Part shown: positions 9,038 to 18,323 of the stretch, one piece after another
Layout: the number at the start of each line of letters is the position of its first letter
Numbering within the stretch: the stretch's first letter is position 1
Assembly (NCBI GenBank): GCA_021203545.1
Contig: JAJQAZ010000063.1
Span: 1-64,000, forward strand
Origin: Tannerellaceae bacterium
GTDB taxonomy: Bacteria; Bacteroidota; Bacteroidia; Bacteroidales; Tannerellaceae
Direction of reading: 5' to 3'
Length of the DNA: 64,000 nucleotides
Program-made: the position numbers and the translations under genes
Notes under the pieces: generated by a model
Seen by the model: only the letters and a program-made list of their open reading frames with translations
Told to the model about the DNA's origin: nothing
Databases searched by the model: none

Positions 9038-9840
9038 ATACAGAAATGGATAGTTAAACAAATAGTCTGTTATTTAACTAAGTATATACACATAATTGAA
9101 ACAAACAGGGATTACTTAACCAAGTGTATACACATCACTAAAAAAGTATCAATAATTTCAGCCGCATAGCGGCATCCTGTTCATAGCCCTGTGCGGAAGA
9201 AGCTGTGTAAAAACTAAATTAAAAAAATGATAAAGTTACGAATCGTAAGTCCGGAGGACTTGAATGTGATTAACCGCGGGTGAAACCCGTGGTAGAAAGC
9301 GACTCTACTGTATGAACCCCGAAGTGGGTTCAACCCTTTTAGGATTGTTATAGAGAGGGTTTCTGCCTACCCCGGGTTGTACCCGGGGTTATTGGCTAAG
9401 GCCGATCAACGATTCACATTGCACCCCATTCGGGTTACTTACTTATGATTTGTAACTTTATCAAAGAACGATGATAGTTTTTACACAGTCTCGGAAGCCC
9501 GGGGTTGGAGATAGGTTGGTAAAAAGCGCTCCATAGGAGTGCTATGTTACAAATGTCGGCAAATCATCGGGAACAGAGCACCGCTACGCGGCGCAAACAT
9601 TTATTTATATCTTTCCCCTGCGCTTCCGCACAGGGCTATAAACAGTAGGCCGCTATGCGGCTATACAACTCCAATAATAAACTAATTTATTTTATTCTGA
9701 CGGCTACGCTTTTTAGAGTTGAACCCGCTTCGGGGTTCATAGAGTGGGGGTTGGTGTTTACTGCCACGGGTTTCACCCGCGGTTAATCACATTCAAGCCC
9801 TTCGGGCTTACAATCGGTAACTTTTAAATCTGCGCCGGCG
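9038..9840. repeat. Gene-free region of nested, mosaic palindromic repeats
   Basis: About 800 bp without a gene. Several word pairs are inverted around a centre near 9528: 9247-9261 with 9796-9810 (AAGTCC..GGACTT / AAGCCC..GGGCTT), 9268-9302 with 9757-9788 (built on CCGCGGGTGAAACCCG), and 9311-9340 with 9716-9741 (AACCCCGAAG.GGGTT). The centre is the palindrome GCGCTCCATAGGAGTGC at 9526-9542. A second pair, 9160-9199 with about 9623-9662, carries CCGCATAGCGGC and a TTCATAGCCC-type word. Near the left end, 19-20 bp direct repeats at 9074 and 9116 share TATACACAT. Related blocks recur at 12505-12780. Confidence 0.75.
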
Positions 9841-9861
9841 ATGAGTTTGATTAAAAATATG

Positions 9862-9869
9862 TACTTTTG
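9862..9869 (+). promoter_or_regulatory. -7 box for the xanthine permease operon
   Basis: TACTTTTG fits TAnnTTTG. It lies inside the longest open frame of the permease, so the true start must be downstream; 9952 is preferred. Confidence 0.45.
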
Positions 9870-9951
9870 CAAACCAATTTCAGGATCAGCAGATAAGATG
9901 ATGTGGAAAGCGGTATTAACCCCCCGGACAGACAATTTTAATAAACTAAAT

Positions 9952-11322
9952 ATGAAGATCAATACAAAAGAACTGGAGGAGACGATTAATCCGGTACAGG
10001 CTACTGACCTGATTTATGGTATTAATGACAGACCACCCTTCCGCGATGCTTTTTTCGCGGCGATTCAGCATTTACTTGCTATTTTTGTGGCTATTATTAC
10101 GCCACCGCTGATTATAGCCAATGCGTTAGGACTGGATCTGGAAACCAAAGGATTTCTTGTGTCTATGGCTCTTTTTGTTTCCGGTATATCTACTTTTGTG
10201 CAGTGTAGACGGATTGGGCCGGTTGGTGCCGGACTTCTTTGTATCCAGGGTACCAGCTTTTCATTTATTGGCCCTATTATTACAGCCGGACTGGCCGGCG
10301 GACTCCCTTTGATCTTTGGTTGTTGTATTGCTGCTGCTCCGGTCGAAATGGTTGTGAGCCGCACGTTTAAATATCTTCGCTCTGTAATTACTCCTTTGGT
10401 ATCAGGTATCGTGGTACTGCTTATCGGGCTTAGTCTGGTAAAGGTGGGAGTTATTTCCTGTGGTGGTGGAGATCAAAATAACGCTGATTTTGGTAGTTTC
10501 CAAAATATGGGAGTGGCAGCTCTTGTATTGTTTAGCGTATTGTTTTTTAACCGTTGTAATAACAAATATCTAAGGATGAGCTCTATTGTACTGGGTCTGA
10601 TTATCGGTTATCTGTTGGCCTGGTATCTGGGAATGGTTAATATGAGTGAAGCATCTTCACAGGAGTTACTTAACTTTAATATTCCTATGCCTTTCAAATA
10701 TGGGCTGGCTTTTAACTGGTCGTCTTTTATTGCGATTGGTTTGGTGTACCTGATCACAGCTATTGAGGCAACAGGGGATGTTACGGCTAACTCTCTGATC
10801 TCCGGAAAACCTATTGAGGGCGAAAAATATTTGCGCCGTGTATCCGGTGGTGTACTGGCGGATGGGGTAAACTCTATGCTTGCAGGTATCTTCAATTCGT
10901 TCCCAAACTCTATCTTTGCCCAGAATAACGGTATTATTCAGCTTACAGGTGTTGCCAGCCGTTATGTAGGGTATTATATCGCAGCTATGTTGGTATTGCT
11001 TGGACTTTTTCCTGTTGTAGGAATTATTTTCTCTATTATGCCGGCTCCGGTTCTTGGTGGTGCTACCTTACTAATGTTCGGAACAGTAGCGGCTGCCGGT
11101 ATCCGTATCATTGCAGCCCAGGAGATCAACCGGAAAGCTACGCTGGTATTAGGCGTTAGTCTTTCTTTAGGATTAGGTGTTGAACTAATGCCCGACATTC
11201 TGAATACTGCTCCGGAGGCAATCCGGGGTATATTTTCATCAGGTATTACAACCGGCGGTTTGACAGCTATTCTGGCCAATGTACTTATTCGTGTAAAAGA
11301 AGAAAAATCAACTGAAATATAA
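9952..11322 (+). CDS. NCS2-family xanthine/uracil-type permease
   Basis: An inner-membrane nucleobase transporter of the NCS2 family, about 456 residues from the ATG at 9952 (AAACTAAAT before it). The frame stays open to 9841, but a -7 box at 9862 makes the longer form unlikely. The sequence opens with the cytoplasmic [25 protein letters not shown] typical of the family. Many hydrophobic helices follow, with [16 protein letters not shown] (substrate-site region), the [11 protein letters not shown] signature near residue 275, and [18 protein letters not shown]. The next gene, xanthine phosphoribosyltransferase, overlaps by one base, which points to xanthine (or guanine) salvage as the job. Confidence 0.9.
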   Translation: MKINTKELEETINPVQATDLIYGINDRPPFRDAFFAAIQHLLAIFVAIITPPLIIANALGLDLETKGFLVSMALFVSGISTFVQCRRIGPVGAGLLCIQGTSFSFIGPIITAGLAGGLPLIFGCCIAAAPVEMVVSRTFKYLRSVITPLVSGIVVLLIGLSLVKVGVISCGGGDQNNADFGSFQNMGVAALVLFSVLFFNRCNNKYLRMSSIVLGLIIGYLLAWYLGMVNMSEASSQELLNFNIPMPFKYGLAFNWSSFIAIGLVYLITAIEATGDVTANSLISGKPIEGEKYLRRVSGGVLADGVNSMLAGIFNSFPNSIFAQNNGIIQLTGVASRYVGYYIAAMLVLLGLFPVVGIIFSIMPAPVLGGATLLMFGTVAAAGIRIIAAQEINRKATLVLGVSLSLGLGVELMPDILNTAPEAIRGIFSSGITTGGLTAILANVLIRVKEEKSTEI

Positions 11323-11888
11323 TGAAATTACTTAAACAGCGCATATTACAGGATGGTAGTTGCTATCCCGGTGGTATTTTAAAGGTCGACAGTTTTATCA
11401 ATCATCAGATGGATCCTATACTGATGCATAAAATTGCGGAAGAATTTATAGATCGTTTCAAAGGCACAAAAATTAATAAGATCGTAACGATTGAAGCCAG
11501 CGGTATTGCTCCGGCTATTATGGTAGGATACCTGATGCAACTACCGGTGGTATTTGTAAAGAAAAAGAAACCGAAAACAATGGAAAACATGCTTACCACT
11601 ATAGTCCATTCATTTACAAAAGACCGGGACTATACAGTATGTATCAGTAATAATTTTCTGACTCCGGACGATCATATCCTGTTTATTGACGATTTCCTTG
11701 CCTATGGAAATGCAGCCCTCGGTATGCTGGATTTGGCAGAACAGTCGGGTTGTACGGTAGCCGGAATGGGTTTTATTATAGAAAAGGCTTTTCAGGATGG
11801 TGGAAAAGTACTGCGTGAAAAGGGTGTACGCGTAGAAAGCCTGGCTATTATTGATGATCTGGAAGATTGTAAAATAGGAATAAGATAA
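11322..11888 (+). CDS. xpt: Xanthine phosphoribosyltransferase
   Basis: A 188-residue type I phosphoribosyltransferase that makes XMP from xanthine and PRPP. It shows [11 protein letters not shown] near residue 55, [11 protein letters not shown] near 77, and the PRPP-binding loop [14 protein letters not shown] near 118-131, all typical of Xpt; length matches the usual 190 or so. Its ATG shares a base with the stop of the permease, so the two form an uptake-and-salvage operon. No purine riboswitch was recognised upstream. A long inverted repeat follows the stop and may end the transcript. Confidence 0.93.
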   Translation: MKLLKQRILQDGSCYPGGILKVDSFINHQMDPILMHKIAEEFIDRFKGTKINKIVTIEASGIAPAIMVGYLMQLPVVFVKKKKPKTMENMLTTIVHSFTKDRDYTVCISNNFLTPDDHILFIDDFLAYGNAALGMLDLAEQSGCTVAGMGFIIEKAFQDGGKVLREKGVRVESLAIIDDLEDCKIGIR

Positions 11889-12026
11889 GTAGTCATCATT
11901 CGCTTTGCTCACTAGTAGTTAGCTCGCTTTGCTCGCAGGAGTCAAGGAGTTAAGTAGAAATATTCCTGACTACTAAGCCACAGAGTGGCTGATAACTACT
12001 AGTGAGCAAAGCGAACGATGACTACT
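11888..12026. repeat. Inverted repeat, 34-bp arms
   Basis: Arms 11888-11921 and 11993-12026 are reverse complements with one or two mismatches; both carry GAGCAAAGCGAA or its complement and the word ACTACT. The loop contains further copies of GCTTTGCTC and GACTACT-like words. It begins at the last base of the xpt stop codon and may act as a terminator for the salvage operon. The low-complexity wording is typical of Bacteroidetes intergenic repeats. Confidence 0.75.
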
Positions 12027-12046
12027 TGACTACTTAAAAAATAATT

Positions 12047-12466
12047 ATGAATTCTGAAGTAGAGCAAAAAATCCGGCAGCGTACAAAAACCAACCCGTAT
12101 GTAAATTACCTGGATATTGAATTCCTGGTAATTGATGAGGGAAGGGTAGAGGCTCGTATGCCGTTGAAGGATGAGCAGAAGCAATATAGCGGGGTGAGCC
12201 ATGGTGGCGTGTTGGCAGCATTGGGAGATACGATTGCCGGCTATGCTGCTTTTACCATGACTCCTCCGGATAAAGATGTACTGACAGCCGAAATGAAAAT
12301 CTCTTTTCTCCGGGCTGCCTGGGGAAAAGAGTTAATAGCTAAAGGTTATGTCATAAAACCGGGCCGCAACATCCACTTCTGCGAATGCGAAATCTATTGC
12401 GACGACAAAATGGTAGCCAAAGTAAGCGGCACCTTCTGCGTAGTCCATCTACAGGCGGCGATGTAG
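12047..12466 (+). CDS. PaaI-type hotdog thioesterase
   Basis: A 139-residue hotdog-fold acyl-CoA thioesterase of the PaaI/4HBT group. The signature HGGVLAALGDTIAGYAA (about residues 52-68) carries the glycine-rich turn and the acidic residue used in catalysis, and MKISFLRAAWG gives the central strand. Length is normal. The first ATG follows an A/T-rich leader. Substrate is unknown; relatives hydrolyse aryl- or medium-chain acyl-CoA. It is separated from xpt by a hairpin repeat and is probably a separate unit. Confidence 0.85.
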   Translation: MNSEVEQKIRQRTKTNPYVNYLDIEFLVIDEGRVEARMPLKDEQKQYSGVSHGGVLAALGDTIAGYAAFTMTPPDKDVLTAEMKISFLRAAWGKELIAKGYVIKPGRNIHFCECEIYCDDKMVAKVSGTFCVVHLQAAM

Positions 12467-12910
12467 GAAAGGGTATTTAAGAAATGTGGGTGTCCCAAGA
12501 ATATGATTAACCGCGGGTGAAACCCGTGGCAGAAAGCAACCCAACTTTATGAACCCCGAAGCGGCATAGCTGTCAGATTAAGACAAAACAGTTTGTCATT
12601 TAATAACTCCAGCCGCATAGCGGCGTGCTGTTCATAGCCCCGGTGCGTAAGCCCGGGGTAGATACAGATGAGTAAACGCGCTCCCTAGGAGTGCTATGTT
12701 ACAAATGCCGGTTAAACATCCGGAACATAGCACCGCTACGCGGCGCAAACATTTGTTTATAGCTTTTCCCTGCCGCTTCCGCACAGGGCTATGAGCCTTC
12801 TTATACTTGTTTTTATACTTAATCTGACGGCCATGCCTTTTAGGGTTGTTATGGAAAGGGTTTCTGCCTCTCTCGGGGTAACTACTTATAAATCGTAACT
12901 TTTAAATTTT
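12467..12910. repeat. Second copy of the mosaic palindromic repeat region
   Basis: Gene-free DNA that repeats blocks of the 9.04-9.84 kb element in direct orientation. 12505-12539 matches 9268-9302 almost base for base. The CCGCATAGCGGC..CTGTTCATAGCC block near 12611-12640 matches 9160-9187. The block around 12680-12760 (GCGCTCC.TAGGAGTGC through CGCTACGCGGCGCAAAC) matches 9524-9606 with few changes. It carries single copies of some words that are paired in the first element. The two copies bracket the permease-xpt-thioesterase genes. Confidence 0.75.
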
Positions 12911-12941
12911 CCTGTTTTAGTTTTCGGACATCCTCATTTAA

Positions 12942-14024
12942 CTATTCAGTGAAGCCTATTACATCTCCTTCTTTTTTGAATGTGGAGAAGCCGCAGTCTT
13001 TTAGTTTGTATTTTTCTGCGATTTCGCTGGAGGCGGCCAGAAAAGCGTGAATATCAAATATAACGAAATCCAGATAGGAGTAGCTACCTCCGGTTGCACT
13101 TCCTACGTGCATACCAATCAAGTCCTCTTCGAATAGTTTTTCGTATGCTTCCTCAATTGCTGAGCGGAAGTTGATTAATTCATCCTGTTCCAATTCTGTA
13201 TTATCATAAAACAGGAAACCCCATACAACCCCATTGGCATCGGCACTATCTACACTCTTACTGTCTCCATTATAATAATCATTGATCCAGCGCGTATTAG
13301 CAGTGTTGCCGATATAGATATCTTCACGCAGAATCTGTGGCTCTTCTATTTGTAGCTCGTAAACCGAAAAACCCTGATGTGGATCGTCTGATATTTGGAG
13401 TCCCTCTTCTTCCATAAACTTCTCAATGTAAGTTTTAAGTTCTGTAAGGAGTAACTCATCTCCATCAGTTTTAGGTTCTTCCAAAAAGTCGATATCACCG
13501 ATATAATTCATTGTATATAGTTCGCTGATATTCATATCCAGTAAAATAAAGAAAAGGCTATATTTCTGGTTGTCGGCAAGGGATGCGAGTTTCGGAGCAT
13601 AAATTTCGATATCAATTACATGACGGTCGCTATCTTTTTCAGCGTACAACATCAGGTCAGTAACATTTATATTTGTACCATGCATCTGTATACCAAAATT
13701 TGCCGCATTGGATGCTGCTGGTTTGGATGCAAAAAAATTCCAATGTTCAGCAAGACTTTCGGGAACCTGTTGTAGCCAGTACCAGGTCATATAGTAAGTC
13801 ATCGGGTCGCCTTCCGGGGTAAGAATCAGTTCATATCTTCCATCTGTGTTTACTCCTACGTTGTAATATGGATTATTAAAAGCAATAGGCAGTAATTCCT
13901 GAAATGGTTTAAGTATTTCCGGGGTTCCCTTCTTTTCGTCCATGGTTTTTCTCAGATTTGCTTCTTCAGCTACAAACCGGCTCCAGAATTCGGCTACCCG
14001 TTCTTTAAATGTTTTTTCTTCCAT
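12942..14024 (-). CDS. Uncharacterised 360-residue acidic protein
   Basis: I do not recognise this family. The protein is acidic, has no signal peptide or membrane segment, and looks cytoplasmic and globular. It starts with charged helices (EEKTFKERVAEFWSRFVAEEANLRK). The middle has strand-rich text such as RYELILTPEGDPMTYYMTWYW and DRHVIDIEIYAPKL, and a late VVWGFLFYDNTELEQDELINFRSA segment may be a regulatory or dimer domain. It is divergent from another unrecognised gene at 14172, with about 147 bp between them. Immunity or accessory proteins often look like this, but nothing here proves such a role. Confidence 0.75.
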   Translation of the reverse strand: MEEKTFKERVAEFWSRFVAEEANLRKTMDEKKGTPEILKPFQELLPIAFNNPYYNVGVNTDGRYELILTPEGDPMTYYMTWYWLQQVPESLAEHWNFFASKPAASNAANFGIQMHGTNINVTDLMLYAEKDSDRHVIDIEIYAPKLASLADNQKYSLFFILLDMNISELYTMNYIGDIDFLEEPKTDGDELLLTELKTYIEKFMEEEGLQISDDPHQGFSVYELQIEEPQILREDIYIGNTANTRWINDYYNGDSKSVDSADANGVVWGFLFYDNTELEQDELINFRSAIEEAYEKLFEEDLIGMHVGSATGGSYSYLDFVIFDIHAFLAASSEIAEKYKLKDCGFSTFKKEGDVIGFTE

Positions 14025-14171
14025 TTTTCTTTTTGTTTAAAATATTTAGTACTATTGAATTGCTTAGTATCTGTAAATATAAAGAGTTTTCTGTGAAAAA
14101 AATGTTTTCCGGGAATAATAAATACTCATATTATATTACTATATTGGTTGGCGATTTTAAACAAAAGAAAA

Positions 14172-14846
14172 ATGAACATGAGAAGCTATTTGGATGATGT
14201 AAAGAATAAGTATCAGTCGGAAGTTATAGTTGCGTTGGTGGAAGATATAGAAGCGCATGATGATGAAGAGGATTTATTTACGTTATGTACTATGTCTAAG
14301 TTATCACTTTGGCTGTATGTGTTGGGAGATTACCGGAATTCTTTGTACTTTGCCGGCATTGTATCGGAACTGGATTTAGGATGGTACCATAAAATCAAAG
14401 GTTTTTATGATAGCGCGGCTACTGCTATTGCCAGTAAACAGAAAGCATTGGCTTTGTGTACCGTTTTGTGCAATGAAATGGGTGATTCTGAAAAAAGTAA
14501 ATCTTTTTGGAGTCAGTATTTGACCACACGGTTTGAAATGGATAAATTCGGTAAACCCAGTGACGGAATGGTTGCACGAAAACGTTGGAAACGTAATCTG
14601 GAAAAAGGTGATCTGGTTGATTTATATACTTCAGGTTACCAGGCTTATATAGCTACCGGTAGGGAAAGCCGTGGTATGTCGGAGATGTGTGGTTTATTAG
14701 AGGAATTATTATGGATGAGAGAGGCCGGGGGATCAGAACTGTATCCGGTTGATAAGTTAACTCAACTGATTGACGAACAGGTTACCTATCTACGGAATAA
14801 TATAGAAAAAGCAAAAAAGAAAGATTTTTGTGTGAAACGTCGTTAA
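14172..14846 (+). CDS. Uncharacterised helical protein
   Basis: A 224-residue, probably all-helical cytoplasmic protein (SYLDDVKNKYQSEVIVALVEDIEAHD... then LYVLGDYRNSLYFAGIVSEL). I do not recognise it with certainty; the pattern of helix pairs with small-residue turns suggests a TPR-like or similar fold. The start is taken as ATG at 14172, with 14178 as an alternative; the frame is open further upstream only with a TTG. The last four bases overlap the end of the convergent glycerate kinase. It is divergently placed to the 360-residue protein, and the two may share a regulatory region. Confidence 0.75.
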   Translation: MNMRSYLDDVKNKYQSEVIVALVEDIEAHDDEEDLFTLCTMSKLSLWLYVLGDYRNSLYFAGIVSELDLGWYHKIKGFYDSAATAIASKQKALALCTVLCNEMGDSEKSKSFWSQYLTTRFEMDKFGKPSDGMVARKRWKRNLEKGDLVDLYTSGYQAYIATGRESRGMSEMCGLLEELLWMREAGGSELYPVDKLTQLIDEQVTYLRNNIEKAKKKDFCVKRR

Positions 14847-15988
14847 ACAGTAATACTGTTATTGATTGAATCACAGATCCGGATAACCGTTTGAAATATC
14901 TGTTGCCGGGCAAATGCGGGTTTCATGGCTTTTTCTAATGGTATGCCGGGAGAATTGATTGGAAAGACAGTATGAAATCCCGCCTGGGTAAGTAACTCTT
15001 CATCTTCAATGCTTCCGGCAATTAGTGCGACAGGAATTTGTTGTTTCCTGGCAATCTGTAAAATACCGTATGGAACTTTACCCATCATGGTTTGACGGTC
15101 TGCTTTTCCTTCTCCGGTAATAATCAGGTCTGCGGTTTTTATTTTTTCGTCAAAGCCGGATTTATTCAATAGTAATTTAATTCCGGGTTTGAGTGGTGCT
15201 TTCAGAAAGGCCGCCAGTGTACCACCGATACCTCCGGCTGCTCCGGCTCCGGGTATTTGTTGAACATCTATTTCTGTGAACTTCCTGATTGCTCCGGCCA
15301 GGGATTGCATACCTTTGTCCAGTAATTTAATCATTTCATCGTCTGCTCCTTTTTGCCGGGCATACATGCAGGCTGCACCGGTAGGGCCATAGAATGGGTT
15401 ATTGACATCGCAGGCAATAGTAAAGGATGCTTCGTGTAAAGCCGGGTGTATATCCGAAGCATCTATCCTGCTTACTTCTGCCATTGTACTGCCTCCTGTA
15501 CTAAGTTCTTTACCGTTGCGGTCATAAAAACGGTAGCCTAATGCCTGCAATATACCTAATCCGGCATCGTTGGTTGCACTGCCTCCAATTCCAATGATAA
15601 ATTTCCGGAAACCTTTGTCAAGTGCATCTTTTATCAATTCTCCGGTACCAAAAGAGGTTGTTACCATAGGATTTCTTTTTTCCGGAGTCAATAGGGTTAA
15701 CCCACTGATAGTAGCCATTTCAATGAAGACAGTTTGATTATCTCCACAAATGCCATACCGGGTAGATATGATTCTCATTAAAGGATCATGGGCTGTCAGG
15801 CAGACGTATTGTCCTGCGGTTGCGGTCATCCATGCCTCTAATGAACCGTCTCCACCGTCAGCAACAGGTAGTTGCACTACGTTGCACCGAGGGTAAAGAC
15901 GTACTACCGCTTTAGCTGCAGCCTGATTGGCTTCTGCCGAAGTGAGACTGCCCTTGAACGAATTAATCGCAATGACTACTTTTCTCAT
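14843..15988 (-). CDS. glxK: Glycerate kinase (GarK/GlxK family)
   Basis: A 381-residue kinase that phosphorylates D-glycerate. Landmarks are the N-terminal VVIAINSFKGSLTSAEA, LPVADGGDGSLEAWM near residue 41, FIIGIGGSATNDAGLG near 139-154 and the C-terminal ITGEGKADRQTMMGKVP near 290, as in the GarK/GlxK family; length is typical. The product (2- or 3-phosphoglycerate) would enter glycolysis. A lipoprotein gene lies 15 bp upstream on the same strand and may be co-transcribed from the -7 box at 16726. Its 3' end overlaps the convergent gene by four bases. Confidence 0.93.
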   Translation of the reverse strand: MRKVVIAINSFKGSLTSAEANQAAAKAVVRLYPRCNVVQLPVADGGDGSLEAWMTATAGQYVCLTAHDPLMRIISTRYGICGDNQTVFIEMATISGLTLLTPEKRNPMVTTSFGTGELIKDALDKGFRKFIIGIGGSATNDAGLGILQALGYRFYDRNGKELSTGGSTMAEVSRIDASDIHPALHEASFTIACDVNNPFYGPTGAACMYARQKGADDEMIKLLDKGMQSLAGAIRKFTEIDVQQIPGAGAAGGIGGTLAAFLKAPLKPGIKLLLNKSGFDEKIKTADLIITGEGKADRQTMMGKVPYGILQIARKQQIPVALIAGSIEDEELLTQAGFHTVFPINSPGIPLEKAMKPAFARQQIFQTVIRICDSINNSITV

Positions 15989-16003
15989 ATCTCCGGGACT
16001 TTT

Positions 16004-16696
16004 TTACCCTCTGCCTCCTATCCACATATTATAATACCATGCCATTCCGTAGGGTTGTTGGTGTGGGTATGTTTTATATTGTTTTGTATCGATATATTCA
16101 GTTTTTTGTATAATCATGTTCCAGCCTTTTTCCAGATTGATGTTATAGGTTGTAGTCTGGCCCCACCAATCGGGAGCTGTCCCTGTGATGCTTACCAGTC
16201 TGTCGCTGTAAAGATAGACTACTTCATAATGAATATCATCAGTATCTTTCCGGAAATCAAGTTTCCCTGCAATCCGGTCTGAACCTGCATAACAAAATCC
16301 TATTTCCACAAAGGAAATAGTTCTTGCAGTAAGATTACTAATGGTGAACCCTTCAGGGAAGTCTTTTTCTATATTTACAAGGAGTACTTCGGGGGGATTT
16401 TCGGGAAATTGTATTGTCATGCCATTGTTGTCGAAAGGTATGCGGAACATATATCTGAGATCTATTCCATCTTCATTGGTTGTATTTGGAGTAGTGGCAC
16501 CTTCTGCCGGGACATGTACTCTTGCTGCTAATACTACATTATCAATATCAATGTTTATTTCATTAATGATATTCTTTATATTCATTTCTTTGATGATTCC
16601 TACTGTTGTAAATGTTTCTTCCGGATCGTTATTTTTTTTATCACACGATTGGAATAGAAATGAGAGCAGGGTCAGGGTAACAATAATTCGTTTCAT
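16004..16696 (-). CDS. Uncharacterised lipoprotein
   Basis: A 230-residue envelope lipoprotein: signal peptide MKRIIVTLTLLSFLFQSC with the lipobox cysteine at residue 18, then a polar DKKNNDPEE linker typical of surface or periplasmic lipoproteins. The mature part looks beta-rich and ends in an aromatic, glycine-rich tail (PYGMAWYYNMWIGGRG). I do not recognise the family; it may belong to the small NigD-like beta-rich lipoproteins of Bacteroidales, but this is a guess. A good TAnnTTTG box lies 30 bp upstream. Confidence 0.8.
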   Translation of the reverse strand: MKRIIVTLTLLSFLFQSCDKKNNDPEETFTTVGIIKEMNIKNIINEINIDIDNVVLAARVHVPAEGATTPNTTNEDGIDLRYMFRIPFDNNGMTIQFPENPPEVLLVNIEKDFPEGFTISNLTARTISFVEIGFCYAGSDRIAGKLDFRKDTDDIHYEVVYLYSDRLVSITGTAPDWWGQTTTYNINLEKGWNMIIQKTEYIDTKQYKTYPHQQPYGMAWYYNMWIGGRG

Positions 16697-16725
16697 AGGC
16701 GTATATGTTTAATCAATATATTATA

Positions 16726-16733
16726 CAAATATA
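16726..16733 (-). promoter_or_regulatory. -7 box for the lipoprotein/glycerate kinase genes
   Basis: TATATTTG on the minus strand fits TAnnTTTG, 30 bases before the lipoprotein ATG. Confidence 0.5.
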
Positions 16734-16822
16734 GTTTATTTGGTTGATAATTAAACTAAAAGATAAAGGTTTTGATAATAATTGTACAATGATTTCGCAA
16801 GCCCGGCCTTATGCGGTAAAAG

Positions 16823-16890
16823 GGTGCACCCTCTCGTAAGACGATGCACCCTTCCTGATGAATGGATGTACCCTTTTCTTTTAAAGCACC
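16823..16890. repeat. Array of TGCACCC words at 20-22 bp pitch
   Basis: GRTGYACCCT begins at 16823, 16843 and 16865 (steps of 20 and 22 bp). A weaker AGCACC occurs at 16885-16890. It lies between the promoter of the lipoprotein and the end of the AraC-type gene. The layout resembles the 22-bp arrays at 55 and 59692, but the word differs. Confidence 0.6.
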
Positions 16891-16925
16891 GCTCCTTTGA
16901 ATGGCCTTTGCCAGGACTAAAATAT

Positions 16926-17489
16926 TTAAACCTGATCCAACGGTTTGCGTTTATCGTTTTCTTTTAATGCCTTAAACCGGCTTGGAGTAAGCCCGGTTAC
17001 GTTTTTGAATTGGGTACTTAGATGGGCTGCACTGGAATAGTTCAGCATATCTGCAATTTCGTTTAAGGTCAATTCGTCGTATACCAGCAACTCTTTTACC
17101 CGTTCTATCTTTTGTGCAATAAAATACTTTTCGATGGTGATGCCTTCAGATTCAGAGAAGAGATTGCTAAGATAACTATATTCATGCTTAAGGAACGAAC
17201 TAAGGTATTCGGATAAATTTACTTTTAGCCGGTTGTTGTGGTGGTGCACCAGTTCAATAATTCTGTTTTTAATCTGTTCTATTAAACGAATCCGTTTATC
17301 ATCAAGAAGTTCAAATCCTACCTTTTCGAGTTGTTGCCGGAGACTATCTTTTTGAATACCGGAGAGTTCCTCTTTTAAAGTTACCTTTCCCAGGGTAACA
17401 GACTCCGGTTCAATGCCTGCGGTTTTGAATATTCCTTCAACAACCAGTATACAACGGTTGCAAACCATATTTTTAATATATAATTCCAT
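16926..17489 (-). CDS. AraC-family regulator with N-terminal CxxC (HMA-like) domain
   Basis: A 187-residue protein with two parts. Residues 1-70 look like a small ferredoxin-like domain resembling heavy-metal-associated domains, with Cys10 and Cys13 (NMVCNRC) at the metal-loop position. Residues about 85-180 form an AraC-type DNA-binding domain (LSSLF-like first helix, TIEKYFIAQKIERVKELL, then LTLNEIADMLNYSSAAHLSTQFKNVTGLTPSRF). Loss of the usual GMTCxxC spacing makes true metal binding uncertain. It is 20 bp downstream of the SDR gene, so the two are probably co-transcribed and it may regulate this unit. Redox or metal sensing is inference from the cysteines. Confidence 0.85.
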   Translation of the reverse strand: MELYIKNMVCNRCILVVEGIFKTAGIEPESVTLGKVTLKEELSGIQKDSLRQQLEKVGFELLDDKRIRLIEQIKNRIIELVHHHNNRLKVNLSEYLSSFLKHEYSYLSNLFSESEGITIEKYFIAQKIERVKELLVYDELTLNEIADMLNYSSAAHLSTQFKNVTGLTPSRFKALKENDKRKPLDQV

Positions 17490-17509
17490 ACAGCCAATAT
17501 ATCACATCG

Positions 17510-18238
17510 TTACTTTTGTCGTACCGGTAACCGTATACATAGCCAACCGGGTAGAAGTTTCCAGAAGAATACTAAGAGCGCATATCTCTGGTCTATAACC
17601 TGAATCCGTCTTTTTTTATCAATAGCTTTTACGATCTGCCCGGCTACCTTTATGGCTTGCATCATCATCGGATATTTATCATTTTTAAGTAACGGTGTCG
17701 CCACAAAGCCCGGGCGGATATCAGTAAAACAAATATTCAGTTTTTGCAGTCGTGCGAGTTGTTCCAAAGCTTCCATATAGGTATTCTGGAACCGCTTGGT
17801 GGCAGAGTAGGAGGGGGCGATTCCTATTCCTTTGGTTCCGGCTATGGAACTGATTACGGCCACGTGCCCGCTGCTTGTTTCTTTAAAATAGTTGAAAGCT
17901 GTTATTATCATACGGGTAAAACCCTCTCCATTGGTGCGTAGTGTGTTGATTTCGCTCTCCGGCTCCAATTGTTTATTCTGGCTGCCTATACCGGAACAGT
18001 GCAGGTAAACATCCATACCTCCGGTTTTTTCAATCAGTGAAAGCAATCCGGATACTGCTTCCGGAGACGTAATGTCGATGGCCTGGGTAAAAACACGATC
18101 CGGAGAAAGACGTTTTAATTCTTCCAACGGCTCTGTACGCCTTCCGGCTATACCCACCTGCCAGCCGTTCCGGATATATATTTTTGCCGTTTCATATCCG
18201 ATACCGGATGTGGCTCCCATTATAATTATCTGTTTCAT
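17510..18238 (-). CDS. Short-chain dehydrogenase/reductase
   Basis: A 242-residue classical SDR. The cofactor motif GATSGIG is at residues 8-14. The catalytic set is Ser131 (VISSIAG), Tyr144 and Lys148 (YSATK), with the expected spacing. A GRR following the second strand suggests NADP preference. The C-terminal tail is hydrophobic (YALLVFFWKLLPGWL), as in membrane-associated SDRs. The substrate is unknown. It is followed closely by the AraC-type regulator. Confidence 0.9.
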   Translation of the reverse strand: MKQIIIMGATSGIGYETAKIYIRNGWQVGIAGRRTEPLEELKRLSPDRVFTQAIDITSPEAVSGLLSLIEKTGGMDVYLHCSGIGSQNKQLEPESEINTLRTNGEGFTRMIITAFNYFKETSSGHVAVISSIAGTKGIGIAPSYSATKRFQNTYMEALEQLARLQKLNICFTDIRPGFVATPLLKNDKYPMMMQAIKVAGQIVKAIDKKRRIQVIDQRYALLVFFWKLLPGWLCIRLPVRQK

Positions 18239-18271
18239 GAACCTATCATTTTATGTAAAGATATAAAAAAG

Positions 18272-18297
18272 AAGGCACAGATTTAAATCTGCGCCAG
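18272..18297. repeat. 26-bp palindromic repeat, also at 59275 and (half) 9822
   Basis: The core CAGATTTAAATCTG is a perfect palindrome flanked by GGCA on one side and CGCC on the other. The same 26 bases occur in inverse orientation at 59275-59300, and the right half (AAATCTGCGCC.GCGAT) recurs near 9825-9839. It lies between the SDR and NudC genes. Confidence 0.7.
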
Positions 18298-18323
18298 CGA
18301 TAAGAAATTAAAAGCGATAAAAA

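Noticed and set aside
9841..9951. Longer N terminus for the xanthine permease
   Set aside because: A TAnnTTTG box lies inside it and family members begin near the ATG at 9952.
11322..11322. Purine riboswitch before the permease or xpt
   Set aside because: No conserved purine-riboswitch core or three-way junction could be found upstream.
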